From positions 1-7,713 of the forward strand of contig QHYA01000105.1 in assembly GCA_003223995.1 (NCBI GenBank): a DNA stretch of 7,713 bases. Direction: 5' to 3'. Shown piece by piece: positions 1 to 6,036 of the stretch. The notes under the pieces are model-generated. The model was not told the DNA's origin. It saw only the letters and a list, made by a program, of their open reading frames with translations, and made no database searches. Each line of letters begins with the position of its first letter. The first letter of the stretch is position 1. This stretch comes from Acidobacteriota bacterium (GTDB lineage: Bacteria > Acidobacteriota > Polarisedimenticolia > QHYA01). The position numbers and the translations under genes were made by a program.

Positions 1-1
1 T

Positions 2-271
2 TCCCTGCTGCTGGGAGACAAGTGCGGGGCGCACACTTTTCCCTATGTCGAGGTGAACAACGCCTCCGCCCAGCTCGAGCACGAAGCCTCGACCTCCAAG
101 ATCGGGGAGGACCAGTTGTTCTACTGCCGGCAGAGGGGGCTCTCGGCGGAAGACGCGGTCTCGATGATCGTGAACGGCTTTTGCAAGGAGGTCTTCCGCG
201 AGCTTCCGATGGAGTTCGCCGTGGAGGCCCAGAAACTGCTCGGCGTGAGCTTGGAGGGAAGCGTCGGTTGA
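2..271 (+). CDS. sufB: SufB, Fe-S cluster scaffold subunit (C-terminal 89 residues, 5' truncated by window)
   Basis: This is the C-terminal end of SufB, the subunit of the cytoplasmic SufBC2D complex on which Fe-S clusters are built. The frame is open from base 2 and ends with TGA at 269-271. Near-invariant SufB motifs are visible: GDKCGAHTFPY at local residues 5-15, EHEASTSKIGEDQLFYCRQR at about 26-45, and the tail SMIVNGFCKEV...LPMEFAVEAQKLL ending in SLEGSVG. The Cys of the KCGAHT motif corresponds, from memory of the family, to E. coli SufB Cys405, implicated in cluster assembly at the SufB-SufD interface. The order sufB then sufC supports the call. The gap of 80 nt to sufC is GC-rich with no stop-like T tract, so the genes are probably co-transcribed. 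The promoter lies outside the window. Confidence 0.97.
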   Translation, partial: SLLLGDKCGAHTFPYVEVNNASAQLEHEASTSKIGEDQLFYCRQRGLSAEDAVSMIVNGFCKEVFRELPMEFAVEAQKLLGVSLEGSVG

Positions 272-351
272 TCCATGCGCGCCTGCAGGAGCGGGGCATA
301 GCCAGCGGGCGCCCAGCGCGGGGCCGATAAGACAACAGGAAGCGAGGAGCA

Positions 352-1122
<771 letters not shown>

Positions 1123-1126
1123 CGGC

Positions 1127-1169
1127 GAAGGACCCGAGAGAGGGCCTTCGAGAGAACGCTTCGAAGGTC
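1127..1169 (+). promoter_or_regulatory. Pair of mutually exclusive hairpins in the sufC-sufD gap
   Basis: Two inverted repeats share one arm. The 5' hairpin pairs GAAGGACCC (1127-1135) with GGGCCTTC (1142-1149): eight base pairs with A1132 bulged and a six-base loop. The 3' hairpin pairs CCTTCGA (1145-1151) with TCGAAGG (1161-1167): seven perfect pairs, extendable by G1144-T1168 and G1143-C1169, with a nine-base loop. Both cannot form at once because 1145-1149 is used in each. They sit between the sufC stop and the sufD ribosome binding site (1183-1189), and no T tract follows. A role in mRNA processing, in the SufC:SufD ratio, or as a switch is inference only; the base complementarity is what is seen. 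Confidence 0.4.
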
Positions 1170-1197
1170 GCCTGAGTGAGAAGAGAGGATGCCTGAG

Positions 1198-2529
1198 ATG
1201 GTTGCGGTCACCGATGAGAAGCAGCCTTACCTGGCAAGCTTTGACCGCCTGGAGAGACAACGACCCCGGCCCTCCTGGATCGACCCGATCCGGCGGTCGG
1301 CCATCGAGCGTTTCGACGAGCTCGGCTTCCCCACCACGCGTCAGGAGGAGTGGAGGCGCACCAGCCTCGCCGCCCTCACCCGGATCCCCTTCGAACCCCC
1401 GGACGCGGGAAGGGGCGCGCCCGACGCGGCCCCGCTCCCCCTCGGAGCGGTCCTCGACGGAGCCGACCCTGGAAGCCGGCTGGTCTTCATCAACGGCCGT
1501 CTCGCCCGGCAGCTCTCATCGGTCCGCGGCCTACCGGCGGGCGCGTGGCTTGGAAGCCTCGCGGAGGCAGCCGAGGAGCACCGCGGCCTCGTCGAGCCAC
1601 ACCTGGCCCGCCACGCTCCGGCGGCCCCCTTCGTCGCGCTCAACACGGCCTTCCTTGACGAGGGGGCGTTCCTGTTTCTCCCCAAGGACACGATCCTCGC
1701 CGAGCCGGTCCATCTCGTCTTCTTCTCCGTCTCCGGCGCTCGGCCCACCGTGACGCACCCCCGCACGCTCGTCGTCGCGGAGGCGGCCAGCCAGGCGAGG
1801 ATCGTCGAAACCTATGCCGGCGACGGGGTCTACTTCACGAACGCGGTCACCGAGATCGTCCTGGGGGAGAACGCCGTCCTGGACCACCACAAGTTGCAGG
1901 ACGAGAACCGCAGTGCGTTCCATATTGCCACCGTCCAGGCCCGAGTGGAGCGCAGCGGTTCCTTCTCGTCGCATTCGATGTCCATCGGCGGCGCCCTGGT
2001 CCGCAACGACCTCAATGCCGTGCTGGAGGCGGAGGGCGCCGACTGCTCGCTCGACGGGCTCTTCCTCGCCGGCAGCGGCCAGCACGTGGACAACCACACC
2101 GCGATCGACCACGTCCGCCCCCACGGCACCAGCCGCGAGCTTTACAAGGGGATTCTCGGCGCGGGCGGCCGCGGCGTTTTCGACGGGAAGATCGTCGTCC
2201 GCAAGGACGCGCAGAAGACCGACGCGATGCAGGTGAACAGGAACCTCCTGCTCTCGGACGACGCACTGATCGACACCAAGCCGCAGCTCGAGATCTACAA
2301 CAACGACGTGAAGTGCAAGCACGCCGCCACGATCGGCCGGCTGGATGACAGCTCCGTCTTCTATCTCCGCTCCCGCGGGATCGATGAGAAGGCGGCCCGC
2401 TTGCTGCTGCTGCGGGCCTTCGCCAGCGAGGTCATCGGCAGGGTCAAGCTCGACAGGATGCGCTCCCGCCTCGAAGGGGCCGTCACCGCGCTCCTGTCGG
2501 AAGCCGAGCGGGTCGGAAGGGCATCATGA
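1198..2529 (+). CDS. sufD: SufD, Fe-S cluster assembly scaffold subunit
   Basis: SufD is the SufB paralogue that forms the SufBC2D heterotetramer and is needed for iron acquisition and cluster assembly in the cytoplasm. I chose ATG 1198 (443 residues) because GAGG/AGGA at 1185-1189 lies eight to nine bases upstream. The upstream in-frame ATG at 1189 (446 residues, beginning MPEM) overlaps that ribosome binding site and looks less likely. The N-terminal helical part carries GFPTTRQEEWRRTSL, a standard SufD motif. The middle is the SufB/D beta-helix, and the C-terminal part has DALIDTKPQLEIYNNDVKCK then HAATIGRLD. The His after KCK (residue 375 from this start) is the conserved SufD histidine at the SufB interface. 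Family-typical RSRGIDEKAARLLLLRAF follows. The gene overlaps sufS by ATGA at 2526-2529. Confidence 0.96.
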   Translation: MVAVTDEKQPYLASFDRLERQRPRPSWIDPIRRSAIERFDELGFPTTRQEEWRRTSLAALTRIPFEPPDAGRGAPDAAPLPLGAVLDGADPGSRLVFINGRLARQLSSVRGLPAGAWLGSLAEAAEEHRGLVEPHLARHAPAAPFVALNTAFLDEGAFLFLPKDTILAEPVHLVFFSVSGARPTVTHPRTLVVAEAASQARIVETYAGDGVYFTNAVTEIVLGENAVLDHHKLQDENRSAFHIATVQARVERSGSFSSHSMSIGGALVRNDLNAVLEAEGADCSLDGLFLAGSGQHVDNHTAIDHVRPHGTSRELYKGILGAGGRGVFDGKIVVRKDAQKTDAMQVNRNLLLSDDALIDTKPQLEIYNNDVKCKHAATIGRLDDSSVFYLRSRGIDEKAARLLLLRAFASEVIGRVKLDRMRSRLEGAVTALLSEAERVGRAS

Positions 2530-3797
2530 GAAGCGCCGGCGATCTCATCGGCATCAGCACCAGGAAGCGCGCCGAGCACGGGTTCGACGTGGAAAGGATC
2601 CGCAGGGATTTCCCGATCCTCCACCAGAGCGTATTCGGCAAGCCGCTCGTCTACCTGGACAATGCCGCGACCACCCACAAGCCCAGAATCGTCATCGAGA
2701 CGGTGAGCCGTTTCTACGAGCGGGACAACTCGAACATCCACCGCGGGCTGCACCAGTTGAGCGAGCGATCCACCAAGGCGTACGAGGGGGCGAGGGTGAA
2801 GGTGCAGAAGTTCATCAACGCTGCAGAGCCGCGCGAGATCATCTTCGTCCGCGGAACGACCGAGGCGATCAACCTCGTGGCGCGGACCTACGGCAGGAAG
2901 CAGGTCGATGCGGGCGACGAGGTCCTCATCACCGAAATGGAGCACCACTCCAACATCGTCCCTTGGCAGATGCTGTGCGAGGAGAAGAACGCCATCCTGC
3001 GCGTCGGGCCGATCAACGACCGCGGGGAGCTGCTGCTCGAGGAGTTCGAGAAGCTGATGGGCCCGCGGACGAAGCTCGTGGCCGTCGTCCACCTCTCCAA
3101 CGCCCTGGGCACCATCAATCCGGTGCGCCGGATCGTGGAGATGGCCCATTCCCGCGGCATCCCGGTGCTCATCGACGGGGCGCAGGCGGTCGCCCACCTC
3201 ACGGTGGACGTGCGAGCGCTGGGCTGCGACTTCTATGCCTTCTCGGGCCACAAGATCTACGGGCCCACCGGAATCGGCGTCCTCTACGGCAAGGCCGAGC
3301 TGCTCGAGGAGATGCCTCCGTACCAGGGCGGTGGGGACATGATCAGCTCCGTGACCTTCGAGAAGACGATCTACAACAAGCTGCCTCACAAGTTCGAGGC
3401 CGGAACGCCGAACATCGCGGACGCCATCGGGCTCGGCGCGGCGATCGGCTACCTCACCGGCGTCGGCCTCGACGCCGTGTCGGCGTACGAGAGCGAGCTT
3501 CTCGCTCACGCGACCGAGACGATCGGCGCGATCGAGGGGATCCGGTTGATCGGCACCGCCCGGAAGAAGGCGAGCGTCCTCTCCTTCCTCATCGACGGAA
3601 TCCACCCTCACGACATCGGAACGATCCTGGACAAGGAAGGCATCGCGATCCGCGCGGGCCACCACTGCACCCAGCCCCTGATGAAGCGATTCGGTGTGCC
3701 TGCCACGGCCCGCGCCACCGTCTCTTTCTACAACACGCGGGAGGAGATCGACGCCCTCGCCGCAGGCATCCGCAAGGTCAAGAAGGTCTTCGCCTGA
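2526..3797 (+). CDS. sufS: SufS, group II PLP-dependent cysteine desulfurase
   Basis: SufS removes sulfur from L-cysteine, giving alanine and an enzyme persulfide that is handed to SufU and then to SufBCD. The fold-type I aminotransferase pattern is complete over 423 residues: LDNAATTHKP (44-53), EMEHHSNIVPW (137-147), IDGAQ with D218 near the PLP ring, SGHKIYGPTG with K243 as the PLP Schiff-base lysine, and RAGHHCTQPLM with C381 as the persulfide cysteine. The RAGHHC context marks group II (SufS/CsdA-like) rather than IscS. The first 17-20 residues before the FDVERIRRDFP motif are a little longer than usual. The ATG lies inside the sufD stop (ATGA) with GGAAGGG at 2515-2521 upstream, so translation is probably coupled to sufD. 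The stop overlaps the sufU start. Confidence 0.97.
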   Translation: MRSAGDLIGISTRKRAEHGFDVERIRRDFPILHQSVFGKPLVYLDNAATTHKPRIVIETVSRFYERDNSNIHRGLHQLSERSTKAYEGARVKVQKFINAAEPREIIFVRGTTEAINLVARTYGRKQVDAGDEVLITEMEHHSNIVPWQMLCEEKNAILRVGPINDRGELLLEEFEKLMGPRTKLVAVVHLSNALGTINPVRRIVEMAHSRGIPVLIDGAQAVAHLTVDVRALGCDFYAFSGHKIYGPTGIGVLYGKAELLEEMPPYQGGGDMISSVTFEKTIYNKLPHKFEAGTPNIADAIGLGAAIGYLTGVGLDAVSAYESELLAHATETIGAIEGIRLIGTARKKASVLSFLIDGIHPHDIGTILDKEGIAIRAGHHCTQPLMKRFGVPATARATVSFYNTREEIDALAAGIRKVKKVFA

Positions 3798-4243
3798 TGT
3801 CGGAGCTGGATTCGGTGGAGGAGCTGTACCAGCAGGTGATCCTCGACCACAACAGAACACCGCGGAACTTCCGGAAGCTCGAGGACGCCGACCGCAGCGC
3901 GGAGGGCCACAACCCCCTCTGCGGCGATCACCTGTGGGTGTTCGTGCGGATGGAGGGAAACAGGATCGGCGACATCACGTTCTACGGAGCCGGATGCGCG
4001 ATCTCGAAGGCCTCCGCTTCCATGATGACGGAGGCGGTGAAGGGGAAGAGCCGGCAGGAGGCCGAGGAGCTCTTCGAGAGGTTCCGCCGGCTTGTCATGG
4101 GCGGCGACGGCGGCTCGCTTGGAAAGCTTGCCGCCTTCTCTGGCGTCTCGGAGTTCCCCGTCCGCGTGAAGTGCGCCACGCTCGCCTGGCACACGCTGCG
4201 GTCCGCGCTGGAGGGGAAAGAGGAGACAGTCTCCACCGAATAA
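3797..4243 (+). CDS. sufU: SufU, zinc-dependent sulfur-transfer protein (IscU-like fold)
   Basis: SufU accepts persulfide sulfur from SufS and delivers it to the SufBCD scaffold. In characterised homologues it holds Zn rather than acting as a scaffold. The 148 residues contain the four expected ligands: C42 and D44 in NPLCGD, C67 in GAGCAISKAS, and C126 in RVKCATLAW. The 18-21 residue insertion before the last cysteine (about 103-123) and the lack of the IscU LPPVK-type chaperone motif separate it from IscU. The ATG overlaps the sufS stop (TGATG, 3795-3799), with AGAAGG at 3781-3786 about ten bases upstream, so coupling to sufS is likely. The reading frame ends in tandem stops, TAA TGA at 4241-4246. 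No SufE or SufA is present, consistent with a SufU-type system. Confidence 0.96.
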   Translation: MSELDSVEELYQQVILDHNRTPRNFRKLEDADRSAEGHNPLCGDHLWVFVRMEGNRIGDITFYGAGCAISKASASMMTEAVKGKSRQEAEELFERFRRLVMGGDGGSLGKLAAFSGVSEFPVRVKCATLAWHTLRSALEGKEETVSTE

Positions 4244-4268
4244 TGAGACTTTGGCCAATCGTGACGCG

Positions 4269-4316
4269 GCCCCGATGCAGCCGACGGCCGCTTCGCGTCC
4301 GCGGCTGATCCGGGGC
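4269..4316 (+). repeat. Imperfect inverted repeat / RNA stem-loop in the sufU-sufT gap
   Basis: GCCCCGATGCAGCC (4269-4282) is complementary to GGCTGATCCGGGGC (4303-4316), with single unpaired bases at G4277 and at C4310 or C4311. The pairing can extend inward through G4283-C4302 and then ACG (4284-4286) with CGT (4296-4298). This makes a long, GC-rich stem. No T tract follows (AATCCGCTTC comes next), so it does not look like a standard intrinsic terminator. It may protect the upstream sufBCDSU message from 3' decay, partially terminate transcription, or lower sufT expression; these roles are inference. Confidence 0.45.
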
Positions 4317-4351
4317 AATCCGCTTCATCCTTGCGCGTGGGAGCCCGACCA

Positions 4352-4396
4352 ATGGACAAATACTTGAAAGAAATCGATCGTGAGGTGAAGGAATGA
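4352..4396 (+). CDS. Possible 14-codon leader ORF coupled to sufT
   Basis: An ATG at 4352 opens a tiny frame encoding MDKYLKEIDREVKE, which stops at TGA 4394-4396. This stop overlaps the sufT ATG (4393-4395) in an ATGA arrangement, the same type of junction as sufD/sufS. The stretch is AT-richer than its surroundings. GGGAG at 4339-4343, about eight bases upstream of the ATG, could serve as a ribosome binding site. The peptide is charged and resembles no family I know. It may be a translational-coupling leader or simply chance, since the sufT ribosome binding site lies inside it. Confidence 0.25.
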   Translation: MDKYLKEIDREVKE

Positions 4397-4734
4397 CGGA
4401 AGAAATGGCCGGCGCGGCATCGCCGGGAGCCGACGAGATCAGGGAGAAGGTGATCGAGATGCTCCAGACCTGCTACGATCCGGAGATCCCGGTCAATATT
4501 TACGAGCTCGGGCTCATCTACGACATCGATGTCGAAGCCTCCGGCTCGGTCACCATCCGCATGACCCTCACGTCGCCGGCCTGCCCGGCGGCTCAGTCGC
4601 TCCCTCCGGAGGTCGAGGCGAAAGTGCAGAGCGTCCCCGGAGTGTCCAGCGCCCGTGTGGAAGTGGTCTGGGACCCCATCTGGAACCCCGGCATGATGTC
4701 CGAGGCGGCCAAGCTTCAGCTCGGCATGCTGTGA
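4393..4734 (+). CDS. sufT: SufT, DUF59/MIP18-family Fe-S maturation factor
   Basis: SufT-type proteins are single-domain DUF59 (MIP18) proteins that help mature Fe-S proteins after cluster assembly; they are not part of the core scaffold. The 113 residues show the family pattern: DPEIPVNIYELGLIYDI (29-45), then MTLTSPACPAAQSLPPEVE (57-75) with the conserved cysteine C64, and a C-terminal VVWDPIWNPGMMSEAAKLQL (91-110). An additional cysteine sits at 27 (QTCYDPEIP). Start choice: GAGG at 4382-4385 lies seven bases before ATG 4393. The gene follows sufU after 149 nt containing a strong stem-loop and a tiny overlapping ORF, so it may be expressed at a different level from sufBCDSU. The position at the end of a suf operon supports the name. 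A PaaD-like role is less likely, given the neighbours. Confidence 0.93.
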   Translation: MTEEMAGAASPGADEIREKVIEMLQTCYDPEIPVNIYELGLIYDIDVEASGSVTIRMTLTSPACPAAQSLPPEVEAKVQSVPGVSSARVEVVWDPIWNPGMMSEAAKLQLGML

Positions 4735-4911
4735 GCCGTCTGGCTGTTCCGGCCAGCAGTGGTCCGTGGAGGACGGAGCGCGGGGGGCCTGGAGAGCGAA
4801 GGCGGGGAGTTTCGCTCTTGGCCGGTTCGTGATAAAAAGAGGCCGGGAGGTGGATGGGCGACTGGGGTCGTCCCATGGCTTTTCGACTTCCGTCCAGGAT
4901 CGGAGAAACCG

Positions 4912-5151
4912 ATGGCACGTAGTTCGTTCAAGAAGATGCTTCTCGCCCGCATTCAAACCGAACGCGAGCACCGCGGCGTCAGCGGAGCCGCCATTTTCCT
5001 CGAGAGGTCGGAGCCGGCGCCGAATCCCCGTCATATGGTCGCCTTCTCGTCGGACGATCTCCCCGCCCTCCGGAGCGGGCGCCGGCCCAGCCACGCGTCG
5101 CCTCCCCAGCCCTCGGCACCACCGCCAGGTGAACGGTCCAACCCCGTCTGA
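4912..5151 (+). CDS. Small hypothetical protein, or N-terminal part of an interrupted phosphatase gene
   Basis: I do not recognise this 79-residue frame. It begins MARSSFKKMLLARIQTEREH, a basic, helix-prone segment, and continues through HMVAFSSDDLPALRSG into a proline/serine-rich tail (SPPQPSAPPPGERSNPV) that looks like a disordered linker. The ATG has GGAG at 4902-4905 with a six-base spacer, a good ribosome binding site. Its TGA stop (5149-5151) is in the same frame as the PP2C-like phosphatase, which is open without a break from 5152 to 6021. A tail that reads as a linker followed by an open same-frame domain raises the possibility that both were once one protein. The alternative is that it is a chance frame; codon third positions are moderately GC-rich, so this is undecided. 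Confidence 0.35.
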   Translation: MARSSFKKMLLARIQTEREHRGVSGAAIFLERSEPAPNPRHMVAFSSDDLPALRSGRRPSHASPPQPSAPPPGERSNPV

Positions 5152-5214
5152 GGACCCGACGCCACGCGTTCTCGGCGCCCTCGGAGCGCGGGGCGTGAAT
5201 CGCTATCGGGCACT

Positions 5215-5222
5215 CCCCCCCC
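5215..5222 (+). repeat. Poly-C tract (eight C) ahead of the phosphatase frame
   Basis: A run of eight C lies 14 bases before the TTG at which the phosphatase frame is usually forced to start. A GTG at 5195, preceded by GGAG at 5183-5186, reads MNRYRALPP into this run in another frame. One added C would join it to the phosphatase frame. Such runs are prone to slippage in replication and to sequencing or assembly error. Whether this one is phase-variable, erroneous or irrelevant cannot be told from one sequence. Confidence 0.4.
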
Positions 5223-5235
5223 GCATCAGCAACGA

Positions 5236-6021
5236 TTGACGAAAGCGCCCCGCAACTTGCGCGTTGCCGGGGCGGACCACCTCGTACCGGAACAGCTCGG
5301 CCTCTACTCCAGCTCCGATCGGGAGTCCTCTCCCGCGGCGCTCGTCATCACCTCCGGTCTGATGAAGACCTACAATGAAGACGCCGGAGGCTGGGAACGA
5401 TTTGATCGCAGGGCGTTCTACGCCGTCGCCGACGCCCATTTCGGGGAAGCCGCGGCCGTCATCGCCGTGGACACCTGTCTGACATTTCTCTCGCGCGCGC
5501 TGAGCAGTGAGGAACAATTCCAACCGGAACGGTTCCGCTCGTCCTTCCAGAGGTCCCTTGCCCTGACCGAAGCCCGCATCCTCCGCCAGGAAGGAGCCTC
5601 CTCCTCCGAGACGACCCTGCTGGCTCTCGCCATCGGCTGGGGCCGGGTCTTCTGGGGGAGCTTCGGCGACTCCAGGCTCTACGCGGAGCCACGCAGCGAG
5701 CAGATCAACCCGGCTGATGGCAATTATCTCGGGGGGACGGCGCGCTCCGTCTCGATTCTCGCCGGGGCGATGTCCTGGGGAGAGCTGGAAGGCTCGATCG
5801 CGCAGGACCGCCGGTGTCGCTTGATGCTCTGCACCGATGGTGTGCCGGAGTCGGGCGGCATCGCGGCCGAGGAGTGGGATCCGCAGGCGATCTGCTCGAT
5901 TCTTGCGGCAGCTTCGGACGTCACGTCTGCCGCTGCGAATCTCGCCAAAGCCGCGCTCGACCGCGGGGGGTCAGACAACCTCTGCGCCATCGTCCTGGAT
6001 CTCCCGCGAAGCTCGGGATAG
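5236..6021 (+). CDS. PP2C-family (PPM) serine/threonine protein phosphatase
   Basis: Metal-dependent protein phosphatase of the PP2C/PPM family, likely cytoplasmic (no signal peptide or membrane segment), which would oppose a Ser/Thr kinase not seen here. Over 261 residues it keeps the PPM signature motifs in order: TYNEDA (E48, D49), FYAVADAHFG with metal Asp D66, the WGSFGDSRLYA motif (GDSR 144-147), LMLCTDGVPESGG with D201, and GGSDNLCAIVL with D247. All acidic metal ligands remain, so activity is plausible. The usual Gly after the metal Asp (DG) is Ala here (DAHFG). The start is uncertain: TTG 5236 lacks a ribosome binding site. ATG 5362 would remove the first domain strand and sits only four residues before the NED motif. 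The frame is open upstream to the TGA at 5149. The downstream gene begins 16 bases after the stop, suggesting co-transcription. Confidence 0.85.
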   Translation: MTKAPRNLRVAGADHLVPEQLGLYSSSDRESSPAALVITSGLMKTYNEDAGGWERFDRRAFYAVADAHFGEAAAVIAVDTCLTFLSRALSSEEQFQPERFRSSFQRSLALTEARILRQEGASSSETTLLALAIGWGRVFWGSFGDSRLYAEPRSEQINPADGNYLGGTARSVSILAGAMSWGELEGSIAQDRRCRLMLCTDGVPESGGIAAEEWDPQAICSILAAASDVTSAAANLAKAALDRGGSDNLCAIVLDLPRSSG

Positions 6022-6036
6022 CAGCCTCAACGGCCA

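Larger units (their letters stand above)
4735..5235. other. 501-nt interval with no confidently identified gene
   Basis: This separates sufT from the phosphatase and is the only sizeable gap. After sufT there is only a weak hairpin (CTGGC...GCCAG, about 4741-4757) without a T tract, so no clear terminator is visible. An extended -10-like TGATAAAAA at 4830-4838 has a poor -35 (TTTCGC, 4810-4815) and is a weak promoter candidate. The only ORF with a plausible ribosome binding site is 4912-5151, given separately. A run of eight C occurs at 5215-5222. Long frames on both strands exist here, but they have arginine/proline/serine-rich translations typical of GC-rich noncoding frames. Confidence 0.6.

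Noticed and set aside
308..315. Palindrome GGGCGCCC in the sufB-sufC gap as an operator
   Set aside because: An eight-base GC palindrome is common in this composition, and it lies mid-operon with no promoter elements around it.
1189..1197. Upstream ATG of sufD at 1189
   Set aside because: It overlaps the ribosome binding site AGAGAGGA (1182-1189), which is correctly spaced for ATG 1198.
2361..3860. Long minus-strand open frame of 499 residues opposite sufD/sufS
   Set aside because: It lies opposite two well-recognised genes. Its translation is Asp/Val/Arg/Leu-rich without any family motif, as expected for the antisense of GC-rich codons.
4741..4757. Hairpin CTGGC/GCCAG after sufT as a terminator
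   Set aside because: Only five base pairs, with no T tract after it.
4810..4838. Promoter with extended -10 TGATAAAAA
   Set aside because: The -35 (TTTCGC) is poor and the match is too weak to list as a feature; recorded in the interval entry only.
3982..5094. Minus-strand open frame of 370 residues opposite sufU and sufT
   Set aside because: It crosses two coding genes and the intergenic stem-loop and has no recognisable domain; it is a mirror of strong third-position GC bias.
4766..5239. Plus-strand frame of 157 residues in the sufT-phosphatase gap
   Set aside because: The translation is Arg/Ser/Pro-rich and low-complexity, has no convincing ribosome binding site, and overlaps the better-supported 4912 frame; it is kept only for the possible C-run junction.
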